Positions 38,815 to 51,586 of a DNA stretch of 64,000 nt are shown piece by piece. Every line of letters starts with the position of its first letter. The stretch's first letter is position 1. The notes beneath the pieces are model-generated. The model searched no databases and was not told the DNA's origin. It was given only the letters and a program-made list of their open reading frames with translations. Location of the stretch: assembly GCA_900239685.1 (NCBI GenBank), contig OENT01000662.1, forward strand, positions 1 through 64,000. The letters are read 5' to 3'. Source of the stretch: Rotaria macrura (Eukaryota; Rotifera; Eurotatoria; Philodinida; Philodinidae). Made by a program: the position numbers and the translations under genes.

Positions 38815-41800
38815 TATCATACATTTTCCGACTGTGTGTAGTTGCACTAAATTGTATATTCTTTTATTTTAACATTTTAGTTGATTTACTAAGGTTTTCT
38901 TGTGAACGCTTTTATTCATCTGCCTATAAAGTAGTTGTTTCATATGTGGGAAGAGCATGGGATATAAGCAAGAGGAAAAGTGAGAGTGTGAGAAGGAGGC
39001 ATGACGTAATCAAATTGATTGAGTACCGAAACGATGGATATGAAATTTTTAAAATGTGAGAACGCGCAGTATTCAATTTGCTACTAATTTTTGAAAAAAA
39101 TGAGACTTCAATAGTAAAGAATGCCTCCTATCGAATGCCACATGCTTGAGAAAACGAAAACGCATGCATAATTAAAGAGAACGAATGAAAAGAAGAAGCA
39201 GAACTGTAGGTATATATTCGATGAAAGGTAATCCAGTAATTTCAATGAACTACCATTGATTGAAATTCTTTGAGGCAAGTTTCACTTCGACGACAGCATC
39301 ATAATAAATCTTCCCATGTTTGTACGTATATTTATCGGAATTCCGGAATTTGTCTAAAATTTTGTCCCGTGTCTAATCCTGATTTTTATCGGTATGCTAT
39401 AGCGACTTCAAATAAAATTATTTCCATGTGATGAACAGAAATTGCTACATCGTGTTTCATGGTTCCTTTTCATTGGGATCAGATTTGAATACTATCTGTT
39501 TAGTACATAGTTTGTCCCTTTTAGATTCGGTTTCAGTGTTTATAGATTTACGTGATCTGAATACATTTTCTCAAAAGACACTTATGATAGTATAGAAAGC
39601 GGCCATTCTTTTAATTTCGTTGCATACCGATTTTATGAGAGACGAAGAAAAGCGAAAAAAATTAAATAGAGAGAATCAGTAACAAAATAAAAGAGTTCCA
39701 TATAAATATAATCAATCGATAAATCCAAAGTTAATTTTCTGTGAGCACACAAAGATTTATTCCTTCAATCATGCAACTTTACTGATGCATATCACGACTC
39801 TATTGCTCTTGAAAAGTATTAAGATAAAATTTTAGCTCTGCAGTGGACAAGAATACCTTTCAAGTTAAAAACCTACATTTTGTTAACAGAGGTTGTTGAG
39901 AACTGTTTGCTTTTTGTACCTATATGAACTTTTTACATTTATTCGTTTACCAAACAAAACTGATCGTTGCCAATATTTCTCGAATCCCTTTACATATTTT
40001 TGCTATTTGCAAATGTTTCCAAAAAAAATCGAAAAATTCTTATAGCAAGATAAAAATTTTATCAGTCATTATTCTGTGTCATAAAAATATTACAGGGAAG
40101 CATTCAGTCTTGGTCAAAAGATAATTTTCAAAATTAAAAGACTTTGACAGATAATACGGAAAAGAATTTCTTTTCATTTTTATATTCAGTTTGTACTGTT
40201 TTATATATTACACTGAGAAGAAAAGAAGGTATGTCACTCACAGGATGATGCTAAAAACCATCGCACTAATTATAAAAACGAAAAGAAATTATTTTCTATA
40301 TTATCTGTCAAAGTCTTGTTTGAATGCTGAAAATAGTCTTTTGACGGAGATTGAATGTTTCCTTATAATCTGTTTTATGAAGTAGAAGAATGATTGATGA
40401 ATTGAATAGTTTACCTAACTATAAGGTGATTCACTTTTATTTCATCAAATAACATAAAGAATAGTTCTGCATATTGACAACTGAGAGTTCGAGTTCGGAA
40501 AAGTTGCTCCTAAAACAAAATAATAAATTATATTGTTTTATTGGTAATCAAAAAAAGAGTGAGAAGAAAAATTAATATTTGAAGACAATGGAAGAGATGC
40601 TCGGATTATAATTTATATTCTTTTTTAGTGTAAGGATTCGTTCAATTGCGATAGGTAGATAACTAAGCAAACATAAACGTTTTTTGAACTTAACATTTCA
40701 CTGCTGGAACATTGGCAGCTGATTCATCAGTTCAAAACATCTACTCGTAGATTGTTATCCAGATAATGCTACACATATCAATTTTTTTCCACAAAATCTT
40801 TTTCTTACTCTTCCATAAAAAGGAAGAGATACTGAGTTGAATGAACCCGAGAGGTTGCTCGATGGGAACTGATTGGGTTAAGCAAGCTGACGAACTTCTA
40901 TGAAAGTCGAGCTCACACAACTATTCTCGGATCGAACAGTTCAATTGGATTCCATCAATATTATAGAAGTTTCCATGCAATCCAATCAGATATCTGTAGA
41001 ATTCGATTAGATTCGATTGTCGAAATAATTCTCATGGATTATAATAAATAAAAACATCAGACAAATTTTTAGGATACTTTGACTTTTTTTTAACACTCAG
41101 GTCTACTATTACATTAAGAATAGTGTCCGAAAAGTTATTGCAAAATAATCTTTTCTCTATATAAACAATCGAAGAACGGCCATAGATAATTTTATACTTG
41201 TCACTCATATCAAAGTCTGGGTGTGAACGTCACTATTCTTATCATCGACTGTCACACGCACTCTATTTTATAATGAAAATTTTTTTCTAGAATATGTTTT
41301 TAATTCGTAACAGTCATTAGTGTTTTACTTTCGAAAGATCATTCGAAATATAAAACAAGAACCAAAAATGAGCGTGTGTGTGATTGTACGAGTGGATATC
41401 AGAGTGTTATGGGTTTAGAGGAAGAGAAAACTAATAGCTATACTCTGGTCAACATCCAAATCTGTCTGTCGGCAAAAAACGGATACATTTCAATACATAT
41501 GTAGTATATCTGCAAAATGGTTTTTCGATTTGTATCGAATTCTTTGGATTTGGACTTGAATCCTTAAATGAACGCCTCATATTAACAAATCTTAGAGCTT
41601 TGAGACATTTCGAGACCAAATTTAAGCCTAAAACGGAACCTGAACTTCAAAATCCATATTACACTCTGAAAAGAAAATTTCTTTCTGGTTGCCCGCTGGA
41701 AGAACCTCTTTATGTTTTGTACTCTTGACCGAACCTTTTTAAGTTCGGTATGATACTTATTTTGTTTAGACTGCATAGTCTTCTAATTCAAATCTGAATC

Positions 41801-42125
41801 GAGTCCTAAAGCCTTTGCTCCCGAACTCAATTTTTTTAGCTTTATCGTAACCTTACACCATCCTACTGAAAAAATCACTAATAAGCATTAAGAAAGAAAC
41901 ACTTTACCTCAAAGGGATAACGCACTAGCTTGAAATTGTCATTACGGAATTCTAGCTCTATTCACATGTGTGACTCGAACAAACACATGCCTTTATTCAC
42001 CGTATTATTTCAAGTCTCAGTGTCAATGATAGAGTCAAAGTGTTACTTTGACTTTGCAGCTGAGAATGAATAGTTCGATTTCTTAAGCGGCTATTGTTCA
42101 ATTAAAATTATTACGTTATTTGATG

Positions 42126-44080
42126 AACAAAAAATAAATAAAATGCCGAATTCTGAGCAAATAATATTTATATATATCCACGATTGTGATACAAAATTTA
42201 ATATCTACCTACTTCATACGAATCATCCGAAAGTCTCATCAGTAAATTATTCGATTCGGATCTTCCTTTTCGATAACTTATCGGACCAGTTGATTTTTGC
42301 CAATCACATTTCGATTCCTTCCTGTAAATCGAATAGCGATCCAGTTACTCGATCCTCAAGTACAAGAATATGAACTTGTATACTATCTTGTGAAGAACAT
42401 TGTCGATATATGAGCTATATAAACATGAATTTCGTGTTTTTTTTTGTCCCTGTGATCGAGGATATTATGCGTATGTCTTGTAATATTATCTATCAATTTC
42501 AGTGTTAGAACGGCTCGTATTGTCTTGCTCCATCAATTTGTGTGCATCAATTGAATAAATTCGGCTGCCGTTATCATTTGAAAAAACACACGTGTCTATC
42601 AACCAATAATCTTTCTTAAAACGATCGACACTGTACAACTATTGATAATTGCATCAGTTTATTATCCATTTAGATGTATTTGTCAGTGAGTTTATCATAG
42701 TGAACGATGTCAATACAAAGCAAATCAAATTAATATTCGTCAAGATGAAAAAATAATAGAAATAAGTTCATCGTGGTTTAATACAATATAATTATAAAAG
42801 CATTTGATAGAATGACAAAACATGTTCGACTAACACAGCTCAAAAAAATTTCATTCAGTTACAATTCGATGAGCATCTATGTTTCACAATCGTTTAATAT
42901 TAGTTTCATACAAATATCTGAAGATAATTATTATTTGAGAGTAAGAAGAGAAAGATTTGTACCGTAAGAATATACTCAAATTCAAGTCTCATAAAAAAGT
43001 CGTTGTATGCAACCTCGTGATCTTTTTAATGATACCTTGAATAATTATGAATACATATATCGAGTCAAATATTATTCATTACTATGTCGTGAATATTCTC
43101 AGTTGTTGTGCTTTCAAGATGAATACTACTTGTGTATATGTGACATTAATCAGTTTTTCGACTTCAATGATACGACAAAAATACGATTGTAAGTGACAAA
43201 ATGTTTACAGTAATGATGGCCAATGTTTTTTGTACATTGAAACTTGTCCAATCACATATTTGTGTGTGTACAATGATTTCTACTATGAAGAATGCTGTCA
43301 ATTTTCGACAGAAGGCTTTAGTTATTTTTCGCTCAATCCTATTTTAGAATATCATATCAAGCCTATTGTTTCACTTTATCAAACGGTATACATTGTTAAA
43401 AATGAGTGTTGCAATTGTTACAGTGGTATTAATTGTGGGATCACTTTCTATGGCAACATTCAGATTGAAAACATCGAGAAATATTGGCTGTGTTTTTTTA
43501 TCTTTTAGGATCATCGACAAGTTCAATGTGTGTGGTCATTGGATTAATGTTAAAATGTTGACAACTCATTCTTTCATAAGTGTCAGTCATAACTAATCTA
43601 TCAATATTTTCTCTATACTGTACTTCAATTGAAATAGTGCTTAGATCATCGTTTAGCATCCAACGAATGGCTTCATGCTTGTGTGGCTGTTGAAAGAATG
43701 TTCAATATCATCCAAGGTCTTAGATCAAGTTATATTAATTGCTTGGCGAGTCATTTTCTATGTCGTTATTTTAACTTTTCTCTCACATATTCGTGATCCG
43801 ATTTATTGACAATTTATCAATGACGTAGATAGCGATCGACAAAGAATACGTTGTCTCTCTAATTAGTCATCGAGAGTGACCAAATACCACACATTTATCA
43901 CTGTTTTCCATTTTCTCGCCCATTTCTAAATTTATTTTATATGTATACGTTATCATTTATTACATCGGCAACTCGGACTAGTTCTGACGTAGATTCTGAT
44001 TAGTCAGTCATTCAAACAATATTTTAACATGAAATTTAAACGAAACAACACAATACAATTCGTTCTATCACTGTGTTATT
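42126..44080 (+). pseudogene. Decayed EGF-repeat plus seven-helix receptor gene (bdelloid-type family)
   Basis: Scattered frames keep the order of a receptor family that I know from bdelloid genomes. First come an N-terminal domain (42143-42373: FNIYLLHTNHPKVSSVNYSI) and EGF-like modules (around 42490-42720: LAPSICVHQLNKFGCRYH and ICQ…ERCQYKANQI). Next is a further extracellular part (43007-43192: YRVKYYSLLCREYSQLLCFQ) and a last EGF module (43238-43310: ETCPITYLCVYNDFYYEECC, QFSTEGF). Helix 1 follows (SVAIVTVVLIVGSLSMATF, then RLKTSRNIGC). A frameshift near 43400 separates the EGF part from helix 1. Later helices carry stops where the family has Trp, Gln and Arg (43559, 43577, 43807). The stretch HIRDPIY and QFINDVDSDRQRI remains readable, and the C-terminal third is lost. 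As a gene it should be dead. Confidence 0.75.
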
Positions 44081-44323
44081 GTGAAAATTACTACACCCAG
44101 GAGAATCAATCCGGCAGTCGGATCCTCGACAGCAACCCGATCCAATTTTACGAGAATTTCTATAAAACTGATGAATTCCTGTAGGAAACTTATTTCATTG
44201 TTGTGATTTTAAAATACTTTTTTTTTTGGAGATGATGAGACTATTTTGACACACGTCCTAGTTCTCAATTATATTTGTCGACATTCTGCTTTAGGATTTT
44301 CTATCTTATTCGAGTGACTTTTT

Positions 44324-44329
44324 TTTATT
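44324..44329 (-). promoter_or_regulatory. Candidate polyadenylation signal of the receptor gene
   Basis: TTTATT on the plus strand gives AATAAA on the minus strand, about 70 nt after the stop of the seven-helix receptor gene. It lies in a T-rich run, so specificity is limited. Confidence 0.4.
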
Positions 44330-44396
44330 TTTCTAAATGATAAAATACTACAATGATTTTGAGTTCATAGTTCGTTATTTCATAACTAAAAATTCT

Positions 44397-45392
44397 TCAT
44401 CGGCAGGAGATCTTCTTTTTGATTTCTAACAATATCTTCATAAGTGCTGTTCGAAATACACTTCCACCAACCATCGTATAAATGTAGAATGGCATGCCAT
44501 TTGCCACAAAATTTAAAAGTAGAACCAAATTGTAGGCCAAATTGTCGATAGCTACTTGTGCATCAGATTTAGCTCTAGTCGCTGTCATAGTTGCGTATAG
44601 TTTTTGTATGCCTAACGGCAGACCAAATATAAAGAGAAGAATAACTTGAACGAGAAGCATAAAGAGTAGACGATTGTCAGACTTGTGTCGTTTTCGCCGA
44701 TGAATCGCATGCACAAGTGATGGCACAGTAGTAGCCGATATATCAAACGGTTGAATATTACCTCTTGTCTGACGTATGTTTCTGATGGTCATCAATCCAA
44801 AAATAAACATTAGCAGTAGTGGAATTACAATTATGAGGAACGTAAATGATAGATCTGTCACGAACCGACATGTTAATGTTGCACCGTAACATTTCAATGG
44901 GCTATTAATCAAATTGGGTTCGTAACAATATATTATTTGAGAAAATATAATTAGTGAGCCAATAATACTGACGATGATGCCTCGTTGTGCATTTTTTAAT
45001 GTACTTATCTGTCGACGGTGAGCATTGGGGCTGGATAAAAGCCATCGATCTATTGCTGCTAATAGTATGAGCCAAAATGCAATTGCCCGTGCTACGTTGA
45101 GGATATAAGCGCGGAACTTACAGAGAAATATATTCGTATTGGTTAGATCAACTGACCAACCAGACAGTGTCCGAGAAAAGAGACCAGAAAGAATAGCAAC
45201 GAGATTCGCTACCGATGAGGCCATAAAAAGTAACGCACATGTTTTTCTGCTGAAAGATCGCTGAGATAAAACGAAAATATTGAGAATATTGCCAACTGTA
45301 CCAAATAGAAAGATGAAAATCGAGAAATAACGATTGATTTGACTCGATATATTATTAATGAACGAAATAAACTCCACATCGGATGATAACAT
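44397..45392 (-). CDS. Class-A-type G-protein-coupled receptor, 331 aa
   Basis: A single-exon frame starting at ATG 45392 (an upstream TTG at 45404 is unlikely) encodes seven hydrophobic segments. Helix 1 contains FLFGTVGNILNIFVLSQRSF, with the GN pair of class A. Helix 2 follows CALLFMASSVANLVAILSG. A cysteine before helix 3 (FLCKFRAYI) can pair with one in loop 2 (TCRFVTDLSF). Helix 3 ends AAIDRW in place of D/ERY. Helix 6 starts after a basic loop (HRRKRHKSDNRLLFMLLVQ), and helix 7 reads FVANGMPFYIYTM, without the usual NPxxY. This style resembles peptide (FMRFamide-like) receptors of lophotrochozoans; the ligand is unknown. It lies tail-to-tail with the decayed EGF receptor. No frame breaks were seen, so it is probably functional. 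Confidence 0.82.
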   Translation of the reverse strand: MLSSDVEFISFINNISSQINRYFSIFIFLFGTVGNILNIFVLSQRSFSRKTCALLFMASSVANLVAILSGLFSRTLSGWSVDLTNTNIFLCKFRAYILNVARAIAFWLILLAAIDRWLLSSPNAHRRQISTLKNAQRGIIVSIIGSLIIFSQIIYCYEPNLINSPLKCYGATLTCRFVTDLSFTFLIIVIPLLLMFIFGLMTIRNIRQTRGNIQPFDISATTVPSLVHAIHRRKRHKSDNRLLFMLLVQVILLFIFGLPLGIQKLYATMTATRAKSDAQVAIDNLAYNLVLLLNFVANGMPFYIYTMVGGSVFRTALMKILLEIKKKISCR

Positions 45393-45462
45393 TTTAGAAT
45401 TCAAAAGGCTGATCTAGAGATAACTGGAAAAAACTGACGAGTAAATCTTTTAGTTCTTCGTA

Positions 45463-45636
45463 CTCTCTAAAAAAATCTGTTTCCTAGAAATCCAGTGAAG
45501 AAAGGTTCTGAGTGCTCAAAAATGCGTTTCTTACCCTAACAAATTCTTTCAAAGGTTTCTGATGGTAAGAAATTTGTTTCTGAGTCCTCAGATAATGTTT
45601 CCTCTGGTTATTTAGAAAACGGTTTTTTTCAGAGAA
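45463..45636. mobile_element. Hairpin MITE, about 174 bp, TA target duplication
   Basis: Almost the whole unit is one imperfect palindrome. The left end CTCTCTAAAAAAATCTGTTT matches the complement of the right end (TTCTCTGAAAAAAACCGTTT). The similarity continues inwards through CTGAG.…CTCA to GTTTCTTACC, mirrored as GGTAAGAAAT. TA dinucleotides flank both ends (45461-45462 and 45637-45638). No coding capacity. It lies about 70 nt upstream of the receptor gene start. Confidence 0.7.
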
Positions 45637-45638
45637 TA

Positions 45639-48600
45639 TTTCAGTTTCAATTGTCTTATCTGTTTAACATGATTGATGAGAAATCTTTAAAGCGACACAA
45701 AAGAATATATTGGGAAAAGGCTCGAAATACGATTCACGAGAAAAAAAAGGTAGACTCTAAATCTGCAAAAGTATACCTTTTAGATAGTAGACTATATGTA
45801 TAACTGAACGATATAGTTCGAGAATAGAAAAAATCGAGTAGTGCAAGATGATATGGTTAAGTGATATACCTGTGCTGATTAATTTGGAAAGGATGGGCAT
45901 TGTAATACATCATTTGTTTTAATTCGTCGACATACAGGAGTGTATCAATGGGTTAAAATGTACTTAATAGGTGTCATCATCTTTTAATTAGTTATGGTAC
46001 CCTTTTTGATGCATTATAATGCATTTCAAATAAGCAGCGAAATGAATTGAAATCATCTTTATTGAATGAAGTTTATCGAATAATGGAAAGTTTTGCGTCA
46101 TTTTCGGAGTATTTATTCACTGCTGAAGACATCGGGAAAACTATCATTACCTAAAATAATGCCCTGAAAAGGGGGATGTTCATGTTATGTTTAAGTTCAT
46201 TTTCTCTATGTGTCAGAAATCGAGAAAAAAACTGATCCAGTTCTTGCGAATGTTCTAAAATGATTTTCAAGTCATGTTTTTGAAAAACATGAGCACATAT
46301 TTTGTGAAGTACACGAATGATTGCTTCGCTAATAGCAAGTGTCATATCTAAGAAGAATATTCTTATCTCTCATAGGGAAATGTCTATTAAATAACATATA
46401 TTTAATCGTTTACTTGTGTCGGAAAGTTACTGGTACTAGCTTGTTACGTTACCAGTCACTTGATAAAGTCTCCCGTCTATCATTTACATCGTCTCTGCAG
46501 AATAAAAAGAATGAGAAATGATAAAGACTCAAATACGGAAGCTGAATTCTTTAAAGTATTTCAACGCAGTTCTTTCACTGTCGGGCATTTTCTGTTATTT
46601 ATCACTTCTCTTTTTCAATGCACATATACTTTTTCATAGAAAAATATGTGCTTACTTCACAACTGGTTGACAGATGCATTTATTCGCACAACCTTTATAT
46701 CCAAATTAAGTCGTCACATACAGTGATACCAGTAATAGATGATTGAGTTTTTAATTATTGAATCATGTCAATCATGTGTTGAAGAATAATTACTTTAACA
46801 ACTTTTCCACATTTACAATTCTAAATGTGAGCATACATTTTTTTGAACGCTGCGAAAATATTTAGAGAGCATTAATTTGAACTGGATAAAAAACTTGACA
46901 ATTCTCTAAAAAAATATTGTGGACGAAATGTACAGTTCAGCGAAAAATGATCTTTTTCTCTTTAGATGATCTGAAAAGTATAACAGAATCAAGCAAAAAT
47001 CAAAGAACGTATCATCCAAGAAAAAAAGTATTGTTACATAGAAAATTCGGAAGTTGGATTTGTTGTTCAATTTAAAAAGTTCAATGTCCTCTGCAAGATC
47101 ATGAAATTAACAAATGCGATCTAGAAAAATCTACTTTCCACATGCTTCGAGAAGCTGTAAGAAAATTCTCCTAAAATGTGTTCAAAATTATTGGACCGTT
47201 ATTGGGTTTTTTTAGAAACAATATTTTATCATCTCTAGTTGATGACGGAAGCAAACTAAAAATAATTATAATTAATCTATAATCTCTAAAACATCCAATC
47301 TTTTCCATATACAATTTAAAGTCAGTATTGAAATAAAATCATGTGCATCAGCATCATTTGCCTTGTCAAGAATGACAGATCATACTATTGAGTTGATAGC
47401 TAAATATAGCACGAAAATCTTGAAACAGAATACTTATTCATTGATTTCCAATTCGTTTTCATCAGAATCCGATTATTTCCGGTGTGGAAATCTACTTTTG
47501 CTCACATGTATAATTGTATGCGTCAACCACAGCAACAGTCACATTCATACCCATACGGAGCCATTCTCTCAAAAATATAACTACTTTCTGCTCACAACAG
47601 AAATTATCAAACCTTACATCAAAGCCACACTTTGATTCTTTTCAATGAACTCATCATGTATGGGTAGTCTCTTCGCTTCTTACTAATTGAAGAATGGTGA
47701 AACTAACCTGAAAACTTGCCATTCGTTTTATTTTTGAAGCTAAAAAAGAATGATCATTAAATAGTTGATACCATCTTTATAATGTTATTTTTCAATATTG
47801 GCTTTAGCTATTGAAATCAATATCAAGCCGTCTCCTTATAGTATCATTCACCATTTACATTATAATTAGATGACACTGATTGGCCATTATGAACAAAACT
47901 TCAGTAATGTGAAACTTAAAAAAATTAAACTTGATCGTAGGAGTGTATTCTCAGTTTTTCAATTAGTCAACAACCCATCGTTCATTGCATCATCAACTCT
48001 CTTTCTGACAGCAACACCAGTCACGATATCTTGTTTGTGTCACGTCATGTGAATTTCATCGTGTGTGTGTGTAATTATTCAAAGGAACTAAAAATTACCT
48101 AATGGAGTATTTCCACCTCAAACATTCAGGAACTCATTGTTGAATTCAAGTCTTGCGTTTGACATATATATCTCATGTTAAAGTTGTTAAACAAAAATTA
48201 ACTCAATATCAACTATAAATAAATGAATATAGTCGTGTGATAAATAATAACTACAACGCATTTATCTTATCAACAATATTAATTCCTACATTTTCTTAAA
48301 AATGATTGAAAGATTTTACATAGAAATCGAATATTCTTACTCTTTAACTACTGTTTTTTTTTCGTTTTTCATTTAACACAAACTTTATTGTCTTTTGTGA
48401 AGCGGAGCTAGCATTTTATCCTCATTTGACTTTGAAAATGTAGAGTCAAATAAAAGAATTTTGAACTTCCATAATTCATTATTGATTTTGTGAAGTTACT
48501 AAGAACTGATTAAAGACAGAATTCTAGTTCTAATCTACACTGTTGGCATTCAAATTTATATGATATTTATCCATAATCAGGAAGGCCCACGATTTTCACT

Positions 48601-49329
48601 CTACAAATTTACTTTACTTCTTTCTGTGAAGTGCAAAGATTTTACTTTACTCGATCAAGTTAAGATTAAATGCCATCCCTATTGTGAAGTATCAAATCAG
48701 ACAACGCTTTAGTGCTATAAATAGAAAAAACAAGTTATATGGATGGTGCTTATCAAATGATTTGTTTCAATTTTGATTTGATTTTTTTTCAAGAATCTAT
48801 TGAGCTAAGAAAATGCAAACATGAGTTGACGAAATAATCGTTATTAATTTTTCATTTTTCATGTTTGATCTCATATCAAATGTAAAGAAATAGTTCTTAT
48901 GTATGAATATAGATAATACTTCATTTGAGAATAGTATTATTAAAATAATGAAATCATGTCGCATGAATAATATCACAACATGTAATTCAAGATAATAATT
49001 GATGAAATAAACATGTTCGAGTAGTGTCGATTTTGTAGGCAGAACGCGTTCATAATTGAAAATTATAATTTCATAAAAATAATTCTATCAACAATACGAA
49101 TATCGTTCTTAATAAGAAAGCGATTCTTCTAACACAAGAACTGAAGCAATTTCATTCAATATTTCGATCAACTCAACTCAACTACAACAATGTGTTGTTC
49201 AACAACATGGAAGGACAATTTTATTTTGCTGAATTATTTAAATTCTAAAATGAAACATTAAAGAATTCGCCTTTTTCATTCGAAAGTTATTATTAACCTA
49301 CGGAAGTAATTAAAAACGCAAATATTAAA
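45639..49329. other. 3.7 kb mostly non-coding
   Basis: One coding-like piece was seen: a minus-strand frame at 46151-46345 (ISEAIIRVLHKICAHVFQKH and onwards) that begins just after a TCTTCTTAG acceptor-like site and ends with a stop beside a GTAATG. It may be a fossil exon; no family is recognised. A (GT)n run of about 12 nt lies near 48062. Open frames at 47363 and 47870 look fortuitous. Confidence 0.35.
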
Positions 49330-50990
49330 ATTAACTCTAAGCAATATGATCCAAAATTTGCACTTTCAAAAATGCATGATGTAGTCAGCGTTGATGCACA
49401 GTAGAAATTGCTTAGAAATATTTATGCGCCAGAAGTAAATTCAATCAAGTTTTATACTTCACACGCTGCAAAATTTAGTTTCATACAAATGGCTTATGTA
49501 ACCATTGATTCTTAATGCAAGAAATACGTATCGAATGGTTGTAAAAATTATGTTAATCATACAGAACAAGAAATCAGATTATCTATTTCTGGAAATTCTA
49601 GATGAAAGAGTATGAATTCAAAACCTAAGGGTTCATCAAAAAACAGTTGTTTGGAATTATTCTAAGGTATGTGGACCAATCGACTTTAATTGATATGCGA
49701 TCTTGTGTCCAGAGGGTCTATTGAAAATTTAACTTAAACTTTCAATCTAATATCACAACATTTAGTACCGGAAGACCAATTAAACAAAAGATTGCTGATG
49801 TCGCTTGCCAGTTAATATACATATTTACTACCTTTCAAATATCAACAATGGTATAGTTTGACAACGGTCTTTAATTCACTGCCAAAAACAATTAGTGAAA
49901 AATTAGTGAATATTTGAAAAGTTCTTCACATTTTTTAGAGAAGAAGACGTCATTGAATGACTCTCGAATCTCTGTAAAATTGTAAATAAGAAGAAAAAAT
50001 ATTACAATAGGTATCTAGGATTTGAACTTAAATCATTATGTATAACTTCCTTTTGAGAAAAATTCGGAACATGAATAAGTATGAATAAATCTTGAAAACT
50101 GGTTGCAGGATCTCTGATTCGTACATTATTCGTAATTCACGGGAATTATTATATATTATTCAAAATAGCGCATATTCGGTATTATTTGCTGATGAACCAG
50201 AAGTTAACTCTGAATCAACATCCCTGTATCCATCATAATTGCAAAAAGTAGCAAAAAAAGAAAGCTTGCAGAATCAATGGTGCGTCAACAACTGGTCAGT
50301 TTACGATTGGTCGTGAGAATGAAGAAGATCAAATGAAACATATTGATGAATTCAATGTTCGTCTTGAAGAAGGATAAATAATCAGAGAAGATACTTAGTC
50401 AAAAAAATGAAATTGCTAAATGGTCGAATTCAATAGACAGAGAAAATCCGACAAGAGGCAAAAGGAGATTGAAAGCACCGAACTGAAGAACTTCTGCAAT
50501 ACAGGACAAAACACACAGATATTCACAAATTTCAACATTATTGACAATCTTGTCCATATTTTTGCATTTTTCAGACACTGAACAACTTCGAATTCTATAT
50601 GTAGTTAAGTCCAATTTCTTAAATGTACCATGATTCAATTGATTGATGAGATGTTGACAGTTTTCATGAAGTTAAAAATGAAGAGTACAAAATCAACAAG
50701 CATAACAAGAGATTTATTCTCCGAATATTTTAGCTTTCGTCAATCATTAAAAGCATCAGAAACACTAACAGTATTGATACACAGTTTGACTAATAATGAC
50801 CTGAAATGATTAAAGGAAATAGTAAAATTGTAATACATGATAGATGGAAACGATTTATTAAAGTTCTCCTCTGAAGTAAGATGCGCTAAGAAACGTTGTA
50901 AATGTATTTTTCAATTCACGACACCATCATTCATCAAAATGTGATAACAAATACTGTTCTATGCATCCCATCTGTGATTCATTCAATGAG
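49330..50990 (+). pseudogene. Unidentified coding debris
   Basis: Plus-strand stretches between stops read like protein: about 49335-49515 (INSKQYDPKFALSKMHDVVS, stop, KLLRNIYAPEVNSIKFYTSH), 49770-49850 (GRPIKQKIADVACQLIYIFT), 50275-50376 (NGASTTGQFTIGRENEEDQM) and 50635-50805 (DEMLTVFMKLKMKSTKSTSI, then FSEYFSFRQSLKASETLTVL). They lie on one strand in changing frames with many stops. This is what an old inserted gene or element looks like after decay. I cannot name the family, and chance open stretches in AT-rich DNA are not excluded. Confidence 0.25.
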
Positions 50991-51586
50991 TTTTGCTCGA
51001 TAATCTGTAAAGTGTTCAAGAAAGCCTGTAGCTAGAGACATCGTTCACATGACAAATTAGCTGTAATGATGATATTTTTTATTTATAATTAATTTTGGTT
51101 TTCTAATATTTGAAAATCGGTTTCAACTGTATAAAAACATTTTGATAAAAGTTTTTGTTGATATATTAGTTTTATCAAAAATATTGATTTCAGCTAGACA
51201 CATTCATGAAGAATCAAGAATAGCATTCCCTGCTGAAGTTCTTCTAATAAGAAAATTCGTTAAAATTACACGGTATTCAGTTAATTCAGGTAGGGAATCT
51301 CAAAATGAAAATATATCGTCGGCTTTTCCATCTTGTTCTACCACGCAATGTTAGTTGACTTGTCTAGTGCCTTCTTTTTGTCACAACAATACAGGAGGGA
51401 CTCGGCGAAAATGATCAGGAAAACGATCGCTTGATTCATAACAAGCATATTTTCTGACATCACTCAGTGACGCTGAGACCTAGAGTAATGTTTACTGAAA
51501 TATTTTAATTGTCGACAAATGAATGAAACAGTTATTGTTCAAGGTTTGGTTCTCGCATCAAAGTTATATAAAATGAAGAACTGCAT
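50991..51586. other. Intergenic 3' side of the protease gene
   Basis: No gene recognised. The part next to 51587 should contain the 3' untranslated region of the protease gene, which is transcribed leftwards; no perfect AATAAA was found close to the stop. Confidence 0.4.

Larger units (their letters stand above)
35936..42125. other. 6.2 kb mostly non-coding
   Basis: Contains an orphan signal-peptide-like exon at 36421 and a palindromic MITE at 38.66 kb, both listed separately. Other open frames (37159, 39924, 40191, 41582) have no recognisable domain and are very A/T-biased. Nothing else was identified. Confidence 0.4.
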
